From positions 2,790,001 through 2,854,000 of the forward strand of contig CM074759.1 in assembly GCA_037355855.1 (NCBI GenBank): 64,000 nucleotides of DNA, in the 5' to 3' direction. This DNA comes from Pseudo-nitzschia pungens (Eukaryota > Bacillariophyta > Bacillariophyceae > Bacillariales > Bacillariaceae). The position numbers and the translations under genes were made by a program. The notes under the pieces were generated by a model. It saw only the letters and a list, made by a program, of their open reading frames with translations, was not told where the DNA came from and ran no database searches. This document shows, one piece after another, positions 46,590-56,084 of this stretch; within the stretch, counting starts at the first letter, position 1, and every line of letters begins with the position of its first letter.

Positions 46590-49527
46590 GGCTCAAATCA
46601 ATGACACTAGCATCATGACTGGAAGAGAAAGCAATTGCAGCAACTCCAAGCCTCAATGCAGAGGCTGCATCTTCCCCACCACCGGCAGCAGGAACTGCAG
46701 TTGAGGACTCAGGAGAGGCCACAGGGAGGTCACCTGCCATGGCATCATGGGGAGGGTCAGGAACTTCAGGGGGAACAACAGGAGAGATACCAGGGGAGGC
46801 ATCAGTCTTGGCCACATGGGTAGGATCACCGCCAGGAGGAACAGCACCTGCAGGCGCTGAGGCCTGGACATCAGTGAGATTGGAAGTGCCGGTCGCTAAA
46901 GTATCCATAGATTGAGAGTCATCAAAGCCTCCACCACCACTGTCAGCACGGGCTTGGAGGTTAAAGTGCAAATCCAGATCAAAAGTGAGGTCTGGGGCAA
47001 GGTCAACTGACAAGTCATCATCAACAAGTTCCCAATCTCGTGCATCCCCATCACCAAAAAAGGGAAGAGAGTCATCCTGCATTGGATCTGCAGCAGGTGC
47101 AGTTTCCACAACACAATTGACAGCAGCATCCCAATGGTAAGCTTCCATTTCAGTCAAGCACTCAGAAGAGAACCATTGTCTAACACAAGAACCATAATGA
47201 GCTTCCAGTATAATAGGCAGGAAAGACAACATGGCCATTGCTTCAGCCTTGGTAGTGATATTGTACAAAGCAAGGATCTCGCCTCGGTATGAACTGGTAT
47301 CAACAGAAAGAAAAAGAGGCCATGACCAATTGTCACGGGTTCTGATGCCCAGAAGCACACTGCGCAGTGTCTTCAAACCCAGCCCTTGGCCCAAGTCAAC
47401 TGGAAGATCAAGATCAACTACCCCCAAAACAGGAGCAGTTTCATGGCTCTCAATAAATTTGGCTTGGCGGTGCTTAGCCTGGCGAACAGTCTTGAGCTTG
47501 GAGGGGGGAAGAGGTCTGTCAGAAGGATTGGTAGCTGTCTCAATAAACTTGTAGAATTTACCATCAGGTAAAGAGGCAATGTCTGAAGGGTTGCAACGGT
47601 TGAACTGGGCTTTGAGGAGCTTAACAGTTTGGGCGCGCTTTGTAGCATCACATAAAACATGAGCAGCCAGAACCGGATTGGGATCAGGAGTTCTGGAGTT
47701 GTCAAGACTGATATTCTTCCTGATAACAGCAATAGGACATGCCTGAAACCTGGGATGAGTCTTAAGCAATTCGTTGTAGTGGTCAAGATCAAAACTCTGC
47801 ATGTAAGATCCAAGGAGAAAGCCACAGGTGACAATAACTGGGGCCTGTATGTGGTCATATTTCAGGTCCATGTCACGGTCTCTGAGCCTCTGGAGCAATT
47901 GTGCTGAAAAGAGTTTCTCCAGGGAAGCACTGTGTCCCACAAAGAATCGTAGATGAGGAGCAGTTCTACTGCGAAGCCAGAGCTGAGCAACATACAATTC
48001 CAAGGTCTTCCTGTCAGGAAGTGTCGTCCAAAACTTGGTAACAGGCTTGGCCTTGGGGTTGAGCCTGGCTCTTGAGGGAAAAACATACAACACCAGGCGC
48101 TTGTCAACAGTCCATAGAAGATCCAAAGCTTCCTTGAGAGACTTGAGCAGTTCATCATACAGTTCCCCAGGGCGTTGTGACATCAACCTTGGAAGGGACA
48201 GAGTGACATAAGAACTATGAGAACACTTGGTGCCAGCAGTGACATCCACTGGAGCTCTAGAATCACTGGAGCAAACCCCTCGGCGTTGGAGGAAATGCCC
48301 AGCAGAGGAGGACAAGACAGTAGCATCACCACCACCAGGAAGAAAGGACACTGATTTGGAAGTGGAAGCATCATCAACTGCAGTTGGCGCAGGTGTAGGA
48401 GGTCGCTTCTTGAAATGCCAGTGGGATCCAAGTACCTGGTTAGCTGCCAACCAAACTTTGCCTTCAGTGCTGGGCAAAAGGTTGCCTTCACAGTACATGG
48501 TTTCAAAACACTCAGGTGACATCTTGGCCAAACCAATAAGACATCTCCTCAGAGCATGGCCGGAAGGTTGCTTGGTCCAGTCTGCAGAGGCTTGAAAGCA
48601 GAGAGAAGCAAGGGAAACCAGGGACTCCACAGAAGCAGTTCTCCACTCAGGGTTGTCAGGAAAAGCTTGAGCATATGCTGGAGGGATGGCAGACTGACAG
48701 ACATCATGGATGGATTTCTTGTCATTCCCATCTTTCTTGCTGAAGAAGTGAGTGGGACTAGGACACCCAGTCCATAGCCGGGATCCTGCTGGAGTTTTAC
48801 GAAGAGTGTGGATAGGGGTGGGAATGGAAGCACGACCAGTAAAAGGCCCCTTACCGTAGAAGCACCAGAGGAAGGAATCTGAGTGAGCTTTGTTGGCAGC
48901 AGCCAGGGCTTTCTTGCGCAGGGCATGTCGCTCTGCAGACGGTGTGTCAGAAAGAAATGCAAGAGTAGCTTGTTTCAGACTAGACTTGGAAGGAGAGACC
49001 TTGGAAGGAGAGACCTTGGAAGGAGGGTGCTTAGAGTCTGAGTGCTCAGAGCCGTGCTGACCATCCACGGACGTCTCACTGTTGGACTGCTCACTGCTGG
49101 ACTTCCCACTGTTGGACGTCCCACGGTTGGACTTCCCACTGTTGGACGTCCCACTGTTGGACTTCCCACTGTTGGACTCCCCACTGTTGGACTTCCCACT
49201 GTTGGACTTCCCACTGTCAGACGTCCCACTGTCGGACTGCCCACTGCCTGAATGCCCTGTGTCTGAATGCCCAGTGCCTGACTGCTCAGTGATCATATCA
49301 ACATCATCTAGTGCACCAGTAGACACAGCAGAAGTGAAGGACATATCATCATCAGAAGGGAGTGAATCCCTAGCTGTACGGGGAGAGGGAGGGGGAGAGG
49401 GAGTAGCCTGAAGAACGGAACCAGCAGGTGGTCGGCGGGAAGGAGTCCCCATAAAGGCGCGTTTGTTTGAAGGAGTGGCAGCCAAGGGAGGCCTTTTTCG
49501 CCTGGAAGCTGGCGGGGGGGGAGGCAT
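46510..49527 (-). CDS. LINE-C ORF1
   Basis: 1005 codons from ATG 49527, chosen because LINE-A and LINE-B start at the equivalent ATG in the same CCCCACCATGCC context; the frame is open for 150 more codons upstream. A basic, Pro-rich head ('KRPPLAATPSNKRAF') comes first. A low-complexity stretch of pentapeptides ('KSNSG', 'TSNSG'; 49075-49260) follows. Then come the conserved 'SDSFLWCFYGKGPFTGRASI', the large conserved middle ('ELYDELLKSLKEALDLLW' to 'RTRDNWSWPLFLSVDTSSY') and an acidic C-terminal part. I recognise no named domain. By position it should be the RNA-binding partner of ORF2. It is very long for a LINE ORF1. The stop overlaps the candidate ORF2 start. Confidence 0.88.
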   Translation of the reverse strand: MPPPPPASRRKRPPLAATPSNKRAFMGTPSRRPPAGSVLQATPSPPPSPRTARDSLPSDDDMSFTSAVSTGALDDVDMITEQSGTGHSDTGHSGSGQSDSGTSDSGKSNSGKSNSGESNSGKSNSGTSNSGKSNRGTSNSGKSSSEQSNSETSVDGQHGSEHSDSKHPPSKVSPSKVSPSKSSLKQATLAFLSDTPSAERHALRKKALAAANKAHSDSFLWCFYGKGPFTGRASIPTPIHTLRKTPAGSRLWTGCPSPTHFFSKKDGNDKKSIHDVCQSAIPPAYAQAFPDNPEWRTASVESLVSLASLCFQASADWTKQPSGHALRRCLIGLAKMSPECFETMYCEGNLLPSTEGKVWLAANQVLGSHWHFKKRPPTPAPTAVDDASTSKSVSFLPGGGDATVLSSSAGHFLQRRGVCSSDSRAPVDVTAGTKCSHSSYVTLSLPRLMSQRPGELYDELLKSLKEALDLLWTVDKRLVLYVFPSRARLNPKAKPVTKFWTTLPDRKTLELYVAQLWLRSRTAPHLRFFVGHSASLEKLFSAQLLQRLRDRDMDLKYDHIQAPVIVTCGFLLGSYMQSFDLDHYNELLKTHPRFQACPIAVIRKNISLDNSRTPDPNPVLAAHVLCDATKRAQTVKLLKAQFNRCNPSDIASLPDGKFYKFIETATNPSDRPLPPSKLKTVRQAKHRQAKFIESHETAPVLGVVDLDLPVDLGQGLGLKTLRSVLLGIRTRDNWSWPLFLSVDTSSYRGEILALYNITTKAEAMAMLSFLPIILEAHYGSCVRQWFSSECLTEMEAYHWDAAVNCVVETAPAADPMQDDSLPFFGDGDARDWELVDDDLSVDLAPDLTFDLDLHFNLQARADSGGGGFDDSQSMDTLATGTSNLTDVQASAPAGAVPPGGDPTHVAKTDASPGISPVVPPEVPDPPHDAMAGDLPVASPESSTAVPAAGGGEDAASALRLGVAAIAFSSSHDASVIDLSHANASTKSAPATLSSVRQTRFPSDHG
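49075..49260 (-). repeat. 15-bp coding minisatellite in LINE-C ORF1
   Basis: Around twelve units of the 15-bp type 'cccactgttggacttc' encode K/T-S-N-S-G pentapeptides. The homologous place in LINE-A and LINE-B carries different Gly-Gln-Ser units, so the tract is replaced or remade between copies. Confidence 0.85.
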
Positions 49528-51341
49528 GGTGGGGCTAGTATCGTCTGAATAGGCGTGTTGGCTCGGGCGCTGGTAGGCTGTCAGTGTTAACCTGTATGTA
49601 TATATACAGATGGGTGTATTCTGGAAACAGGGTACAGCAGCAACAACAAGGGTAACCTTGGTCTGGACAAGGAAAAGGTCCCTGGGGATCCAAAAAATAT
49701 GCTGGAGCACACCCAGACACGCCTCTTGGATGTGCAAGTGCCAGGTGTTGACAAAGGCCGGGGCAGGTGAAGCACCGGTTGAGGGCAAAGGCCGGGGCAG
49801 GAGAAGCACCGGTGGAAGGCAATCAACAGTAGAAAACCTCCAGTGGAGTGCAGGAGCACCGGGAAACAGGGTACAGCAGCAACAACAGGTCCAACGTTGG
49901 TCTGGACAAGGAAAAACTCCAGGGGAACCAAAAGAAAAGACTGGAGCACTTCCAGAAGAATCACGTTCGAAACCCACAGAGGTGCTCTGGAGTTACAGAA
50001 TTTAGAAACTCCAGCAGACCACTGCAAATCGTGTAGAAACAAACCGACAACTGGCTTGTAACAAAGACCTAGGACCAGGGAAGGTGCTTGCGTGGAGGGG
50101 GGCTTTAGTAGGAACACTTAGGGACCGGGGGATATCAATGGCAGGGCACACTTAAAAGGCTCAGGAGGGAACTTGAAGTTCAAACTCGCAAGTACTTTTA
50201 AGTGGAAACAGTATCCAGGGGCAATTGGCTTGGAAACAGGGACCTTGAGCGAGACACTTAGGGACCAGGGAAACAGTGGAAACAGTATCCGGGGGCAATT
50301 GGCTTGAAAACAGGGACCTTGAGCGATACACTTAGGGACCAGGGAAGCTGCTTGCTTGAAAACAGGGGCTTTAGTAGAAACACCTAGGGACCAGGGGGAG
50401 GCTTGTGTCTTGAAAACAGTGTCGAACTTGAAGTTCAAGTTGGGGTTGCTTAAGAGCGAAAACACTTAGGGATCAGGGAACTCGCGAACCCTTAGGGACC
50501 AGGGGAATTGTAGTCTTGAAAACAAGGGGCGGTAGTAGCTGTAGTCTTGGAAACAAGAGTGCAATAAGTAAGAGGTACTTAGGGATCGGTTGGTCTTGGC
50601 TTGAAAACAGGTGTAGTAGGGGGAGCCTTAAGCGAAAACACTTAGGGACTAGGGGGCTTGGCTAGGAAACAGGGGTACTCTTAAGTGAGAAACACTTAAG
50701 GAGTAGTGGGCAATTGGCTTGAAAATAAAGGGGGGAACTGGAAGATATGCTCGCGCGAACTTGCAAGGACTTAAGGATCAGCGAGTAGGAACCTTCTAGA
50801 AGGGGGTGTATATGTGTTCGACAACTTCAACTTGAAAAGACTTAGGGAACTCAGCATGTATATGTGTTCGATCTTGAAGAATGTAGAACGTTAAGTAGGT
50901 TCGACCTTGAAGAATGTAGAACGTTAAGTGGGTATCACTTAAGGGGCTTGAAAGACTGTATAGCGTTAAATAATAAGGTAGCTTGAAAACAGATCAAAAA
51001 AACCGAGCTCGGAGACAAAGCGGAACAGAAGCAGCTGTAGAATTAGTACTGGAACCACTGTAGGAAATTATGTGTCCTTGTTTTCGTGTTGGTGCTGTTG
51101 TTGCCGAATCGATCGACCGACCGGCAGAGGAAACAAGCAACCACAGCAACCAAAGGAAGCAAGGAGCAGCCAAACAAACAGCAGAATCAGGTAGGGGAGG
51201 TCTCTGTTGATAGGTGTAGTGCTTGGTTGTGTTGTAGGAGCTTTAGAAGTGAGTGAGATATCAAAGGGGAAAGTTGTGTAGAAATCTACGTGTTTTAAGT
51301 ACTGGAACATCGGAACGTCGGACAAAATCGCGCGTCGCAAA
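49528..51341 (-). promoter_or_regulatory. LINE-C 5'UTR with hairpin-repeat array
   Basis: 1.8 kb. At the far end lies TTTGCGACGCGCG and the stem GTAG-ATTT-CTAC. From about 50990 to 50060 there are many copies of 'CCCTAAGTG...' hairpins paired with 'CCTGTTTTCAAGC'. The inner 49614-50045 has two related units ('gggtacagcagcaacaacaa') shared with Gypsy-1. No convincing gene is present. Confidence 0.75.
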
Positions 51342-51356
51342 GATCCAAGGGGACAA
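51342..51356. repeat. Target site duplication of LINE-C, right copy
   Basis: gatccaaggggacaa, identical to 40363-40377; directly beyond the LINE-C 5' end. Confidence 0.93.
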
Positions 51357-51988
51357 CAGACGCATCATCGATTAACGTCGATAAGACAGCAGCAGCAACA
51401 AACAGACCACTCTTGTCTCTAGCAAGAAATTGGTCTACCGGTACAGCAAAAAATCTCTATTGCAATCCCGGAAACTCCAAAGACTACACGAGAGGAGGTG
51501 CGCTGGAGCAAAATTATTTAAAGCTGCTGTCGACTACTGGAAATCCAGTAGAACCGGCATCCAATAAGAGCAACGTGGCTCCTATTGTTCTAACGAACAT
51601 ACAGTACATACAAGGCATTCCCCTCAAAGCAAGACCACTACTCGCGCTACTAGACAGTGGATCCTCTGGAACTCTAATCAACAAAAGAGCACTACCATTT
51701 GGAACCATACCGATTCGAAGCAAGTACCAAATGGTAACAACAACAGCCAATGGAAGCTTCGATACTACAGAGTATGTCATCATGAAGAATATCAAGCTAC
51801 AAGAGTTTGGCAACTACACCATCGACCAACAAGAGACAAGACTCTTCCATTCACCCAACTGCAAATACGATCTGATCCTAGGCAGAGACTTCCTCCACTT
51901 AGCACAGATCAATCCTCCTATTCAAAGAAGGAGCAGTTCAGTGGATGGACAGAACCATTCCTATGAAGGATACATCCTTATACCATGA
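51357..51988 (+). pseudogene. Gypsy-2 pol 5' part: linker end and protease
   Basis: Continues the gag-linker frame ('KTAAATNRPLL') into 'RNWSTGTAKNLYCNPG' and the protease 'LLALLDSGSSGTLINK' (Asp-Ser-Gly). It ends with 'YDLILGRDFLHLAQIN', after which an extra C near 51914 shifts the frame and the reading stops at 51988. Gypsy-0 lacks this extra base. No ATG opens this part, which fits expression as a gag-pol fusion. Confidence 0.88.
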
Positions 51989-54974
51989 CAACCATACCAT
52001 GCTCATGGAAGAACTCGAAGACGCCGAACTCTTTGCTGATGACCTCTCCTTTGCCAATCCATACAAGTCCAAGGTAATATTAGACAGAGCCTATGAAGAA
52101 ACAGATCCATCAACAGTCGCCAAGCAACAGTCCCACATGTCCAACGCAGAGCAGCAGCAGTTCCAAGCAATACTAAACAAGTATCCCAATGTCTTCAATG
52201 GAGAATTAGGGAAGTATCCACACAAGAAGATCTCTCTAAAACTGAAGCCCGGAGCCAAGCCTATCCACAAGAAGCCTTATCCAGTTGCATATAAAAGAGA
52301 AGACCTATTCAAAAGGGAGCTCCAGAATCTCTGTAATGATGGAGTACTCAAGCGTTGCACTGGACCGGCCGAATGGGCGTTCCCAACCTTTATAGTACCA
52401 AAGAAAGACAACAGGGTCCGATGGGTATCAGACTTCAGAGAACTCAACGAACTGCTGGAAAGACGTCCTTATCCAATCCCCCGGATACAGGATATCATGA
52501 ACAAGAGGGGCAAGTACACTCACTTCACCAAGATTGACTTGTCCATGCAATACTACTGCTTTGAACTAGACGACGCAAGCAAGAAGCTCTGTACCATAGT
52601 AACACCATATGGTTGCTATGAATACCAAAGACTACCAATGGGTGTCAAAGTCTCTCCAGACGTTGCCCAGCAACTAATGGAAGATATCCTACAAGACACC
52701 GACTGCACTGTTTATATCGATGATATAGGCATATGGACCAATGGATCCTTTGACCTCCACATGAAGACCATTGACAAGATCCTAGACCGGCTCAACCAAA
52801 ATGGACTCAAATGCAACCCACTCAAGTGTGACTGGGCTGTACAAGAAACTGACTTCCTTGGCTACTGGATGACTCCCACAGCAGTTAAACCATGGAGAAA
52901 GAAGATCGAAGCCATCCTACAAATGGATAGACCTCGAACTATAACTCAAGTCAAGTCCTTCCTCGGAGCAGTAGGATACTACAGAGACATGTGGCCCCGA
53001 AGATCGCATGTCCTAGCTCCTCTATTTGATATTACCGGAACTCCCAAGACGCAGGCTCCTCAAGCAGCTACCATCAAAGCCAAACAAAGAAAAGCTCCTT
53101 CAACGTTCACTTGGGGTCCTGCCCAAGATAAAGCCTTTCAAGAGATGAAAGCAATGGTGGCAGCAGATGCGCTGAACACCTATCCAGACCTTAACAAGCC
53201 CTTTGAACTGTACACTGATGCCTCAGACCTACAGCTTGGTGCTGCTATCATACAAGATGGCAAGCCTATTGCTTATTGGTCCAAGAAACTATCTGATGCC
53301 CAAAAGAACTATACCACAATGGAGAAAGAACTCCTAGCAATTGTACTCTGTTGCAAAGAGTACCGGAAGATGCTCCTCGGTGGAATCATCAACGTATACA
53401 CTGACCATAAGAATCTTACCTTCCGAACCCTATCAGTCCAACGAGTCCTCCGCTGGAGGCTGTTCCTTGAAGAATTTGGTGTCAACCTCACCTATGTTGA
53501 AGGCAAGAAGAATGTTCTTGCTGATGCCTTCTCCAGGCTCCCCCGGATGGATCCACCCACTGTGGGGAAGAAAGAAGCCCTTGGAAAGGGCACTCTTATT
53601 GATTTTTTGAAACTTGAAGTCCCCAAGCACGATGAAGAACTGTTCCTAACCGAGTTCCCGCATCCATTCCAGCACTTATGCAATGACGCAGACCAGGAGT
53701 TACAATCCTGCCTGCTGAACAATGAGTGTCTTATCAACCTCCCAAACAACCAAGACCTAGAATGCCCCGTGAACTATTCAAACATCTACCTTCATCAGCA
53801 GAAGGATCCCACCATCAAGTTCAAGATTCAATCGAAAGCATTCTTCTACCAAGAATTAGAAGGCAACAAGATACTTTGCTACGCGAACCAAGCCAATCCG
53901 GATTTCTGGAGAATATATATTCCAACATCCCTCATTAATGATACCATTAGGTGGTATCATCTACTGTTGGGTCATTGTGGATCCACCAGATTACAACAGA
54001 CTATATCAGCACGCTTCTACGCTGACAATCTAACCAGTTTATGCAAATCCTATGTATGCCCAGATCACTGCATCAAATACAAGAACCAGAACTCCCAATA
54101 TGGCAAACTGCCACCAAAGGAAGCACCATTATCCCCATTCTATGAGGTACACGTTGATCTCATCGGTCCTTGGAAGATTACAGCGCAGGGCAAGAACTAC
54201 AACTTCAAGGCCCTAACCTGTATTGATCCGGTTACTAACCTCCTTGAAATCATCAGAATCGGAGATAAGTCCTCGCAGCATGTATCAGATCAATTCAAAA
54301 ATTGCTGGCTCTCAAGATACCCAAGACCCATTCGGTGTGTCCATGACAATGGTGGTGAATTCCTAGGAGCTGAGTTCCAAACTACCCTCAAGCAGTATGG
54401 AATTAACTCAGTTCCTACAACAGTGAAGAACCCTCAATCGAATGCCATATGCGAGCGCGTCCATCACACAGTTGCTGATATCCTACGAGTCCTCGTGCAT
54501 GTTAATCCTCCACAAGCAAATACCAGAGCTAGTCAGCTCATGGACAATGCCCTTTCTACTTGTATGCATGCCTCCAGGTGTGCTGTCAACGCTGCCTTAC
54601 AGGCATCCCCGGGATCCCTCGTATTCAACCGGGATATGCTGATAGATCTACCTTTAACCGCTAACCTATTGTCACTACAACAATTAAGACAACAAGGCAT
54701 TAACAAGGCTCTGCTCAGAGACAACGCGAAGCGCAAGGAACATACCTTTCAACCCAATGAAAAGGTATGGATACAAGAGCCAGATCCAGATAAGCTACAG
54801 CCTCGAAAGACAGGACCATTCACTATTGCCCAGGTCCATGAGAATGGCACTGTTAAGATTCAAAAGACTCCATCGATCGTTGAAACAGTAAACGTCCGGA
54901 AGCTGACCCCTTACAAAGAACCAACGGACCAATCCGACTCTTCGGACAGCTCAGCTATCCACTGGTCAGCATAA
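51945..54974 (+). CDS. Gypsy-2 pol 3' part: RT, RNase H, integrase
   Basis: 1009 open codons after the frameshift. RT: 'WVSDFRELNELLERRPYPIP', 'KIDLSMQYYCFELDD' and 'VYIDDIGIWTNG'. RNase H: 'FELYTDASDLQLGAAI', 'MEKELLAIVLCCKEY' and 'VYTDHKNLTF'. Integrase zinc region 'YHLLLGHCGSTRL' with the later 'SYVCPDHCIKY', core 'VHVDLIGPWK', 'VHDNGGEFLGAEF' and 'NPQSNAICERVHHTVADIL', then a C-terminal part ending 'AIHWSA'. All catalytic acids are present. The ATG at 51945 is incidental; in a working copy this would be read through from protease. Confidence 0.93.
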   Translation: MDRTIPMKDTSLYHDNHTMLMEELEDAELFADDLSFANPYKSKVILDRAYEETDPSTVAKQQSHMSNAEQQQFQAILNKYPNVFNGELGKYPHKKISLKLKPGAKPIHKKPYPVAYKREDLFKRELQNLCNDGVLKRCTGPAEWAFPTFIVPKKDNRVRWVSDFRELNELLERRPYPIPRIQDIMNKRGKYTHFTKIDLSMQYYCFELDDASKKLCTIVTPYGCYEYQRLPMGVKVSPDVAQQLMEDILQDTDCTVYIDDIGIWTNGSFDLHMKTIDKILDRLNQNGLKCNPLKCDWAVQETDFLGYWMTPTAVKPWRKKIEAILQMDRPRTITQVKSFLGAVGYYRDMWPRRSHVLAPLFDITGTPKTQAPQAATIKAKQRKAPSTFTWGPAQDKAFQEMKAMVAADALNTYPDLNKPFELYTDASDLQLGAAIIQDGKPIAYWSKKLSDAQKNYTTMEKELLAIVLCCKEYRKMLLGGIINVYTDHKNLTFRTLSVQRVLRWRLFLEEFGVNLTYVEGKKNVLADAFSRLPRMDPPTVGKKEALGKGTLIDFLKLEVPKHDEELFLTEFPHPFQHLCNDADQELQSCLLNNECLINLPNNQDLECPVNYSNIYLHQQKDPTIKFKIQSKAFFYQELEGNKILCYANQANPDFWRIYIPTSLINDTIRWYHLLLGHCGSTRLQQTISARFYADNLTSLCKSYVCPDHCIKYKNQNSQYGKLPPKEAPLSPFYEVHVDLIGPWKITAQGKNYNFKALTCIDPVTNLLEIIRIGDKSSQHVSDQFKNCWLSRYPRPIRCVHDNGGEFLGAEFQTTLKQYGINSVPTTVKNPQSNAICERVHHTVADILRVLVHVNPPQANTRASQLMDNALSTCMHASRCAVNAALQASPGSLVFNRDMLIDLPLTANLLSLQQLRQQGINKALLRDNAKRKEHTFQPNEKVWIQEPDPDKLQPRKTGPFTIAQVHENGTVKIQKTPSIVETVNVRKLTPYKEPTDQSDSSDSSAIHWSA

Positions 54975-55004
54975 GTATCGAATTCATTCAATCATGAGGC
55001 ACTA

Positions 55005-55266
55005 TGTGACGGGCTAGCGTAGCTAGCACAAGTCACGATTAAATAATTAACTGAATCCCACATACGAGCTGACCGGTGTTTGAAATAACAGAATTCAAAC
55101 TATACGCCAGACGCTCCAGCAATGCATGTGTGCCGTTATTCAAATATGAGCACGGCGCGCTTGTATATATTCAAACGTTCACACAAAAATCGAAAAGCTC
55201 TCTTAAGAGTTAAAATATTAGTCACAATTTCCATACCACTCCGAAATTCTACTCTAGACCGTAACA
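55005..55266 (+). repeat. Gypsy-2 3' LTR
   Basis: 262 bp, TG...CA, three differences from the 5' LTR. Preceded by 'caatcatgaggcacta', the presumed priming region for plus-strand synthesis, and followed by the aggat duplication. Confidence 0.94.
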
Positions 55267-56084
55267 AGGATCAGCTCGTCGCTCCGAAGAGCCTTGTCGT
55301 ACAAATGGGGACTGAAATTAGACCGTGTTTCGACGGGCTCCAACTTGCGCTTGTTGGACTTCTGGGACTTCGTGGTCGGCGCGGACGCAATGGCCGTCGT
55401 CTCAGCAGACGCGAGGGGCGTCGCCGCGCGAAGGACAGATACCGTAGGATTCAACGGATGAGATCCGTCGATGGCTTCTTTGGCTTGCTCAAACTTCTTG
55501 CTCTTCGGATCCCAAGGAAAGTCTCGGGTTGCAACGACATGGTCACATGTAGCCATTTCATGCTTGGTTGGCTTGCGGGAAGGGAAATAGGACACGACCC
55601 CATCAAGCAGGAGCTTGATGTCAAGGGTGTGTCCCGCATGGGGATCTTCAGGATCGGTGTTGTCAATATGGATGGAGTGACTGGATTTCTCGTCATACTG
55701 ACGGGGCGCCTCATTGACACGATTGGGATGGCAGTCCCGGATCTGATTCGGACAAATCAAACTGTGGGACAACTTGTCGCCAAAATACAGGGCTTCGTGG
55801 AAATAAATCAACCAAACTTTCCCGTCGGTATCTGTGTAGGCCGTAACACAGGTCCCAATAGGAATGTTCTTGATAGGCTCGAGCTCAGGCGAAAAGGGAT
55901 GAACATCGACGTGGCTGACGACTTGGTCTTCAAGCAAGATCATGTTGGAACCGGAGGCAGTCGTATCAGCGTGGCTGTCCAGCTCGCATTGCCCCTCAGG
56001 ACTGGGTGGGGGGCGCGCGCGTGGCAGATCCATCTGGTACAACAGCCGGCCAACCTTACTTAATTTCGGGCACTGGCCGTCGTT
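55267..56084 (-). CDS. Copia-3 protease part of pol, cut by Gypsy-2
   Basis: Open in the gag frame directly after the gag TGA (56085-56087) and on into the Gypsy-2 junction at 55267. The protease site is 'CELDSHADTTASGSNM', the D-S-H-A form found in diatom-type copia elements. It is followed by a long stretch up to 'SNFSPHLYDKALRSDELIL'. The first ATG is at 56042. With Gypsy-2 removed the frame continues at 38661 into integrase. The enzyme would cut the polyprotein inside particles. Confidence 0.88.

Larger units (their letters stand above)
40378..51341 (-). mobile_element. LINE-C: full-length LINE with both ORFs open
   Basis: About 10.96 kb on the reverse strand, flanked by a 15-bp duplication. 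5'-terminal motif TTTGCGACGCGCG at 51341, 5'UTR to 49528, ORF1 (49527-46510), ORF2 (46517 or 46589 down to 40677), 3'UTR and TATTATTATT tail. No stop or frameshift is seen in either ORF. It is the innermost insertion of the nest and the best candidate in the window for an element that could still move. Confidence 0.94.
38667..55266 (+). mobile_element. Gypsy-2: Ty3/gypsy element split by LINE-C
   Basis: 262-bp LTRs (38667-38928, 55005-55266) with three differences and a 5-bp aggat duplication. Without LINE-C the element is about 5.6 kb: leader, gag, linker, pol in protease-RT-RNase H-integrase order. LINE-C lies in the linker. A single extra base in pol (near 51914) breaks the frame, so this copy is not autonomous even apart from LINE-C. 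Confidence 0.95.

Noticed and set aside
49528..49977. 150-codon N-terminal extension of LINE-C ORF1
   Set aside because: The ATG at 49527 has the same context in three copies, and the upstream sequence is repetitive 5'UTR that is not kept in frame in LINE-A or LINE-B.
51068..51310. A short ORF (about 80 codons, hydrophobic 'LILLFVWLLLASFG') at the LINE 5' end, also readable in LINE-A and LINE-B
   Set aside because: The three copies differ mostly by amino-acid-changing substitutions and have different ends, and LINE-E and LINE-F have a stop three codons after the ATG. It behaves like non-coding 5'UTR.
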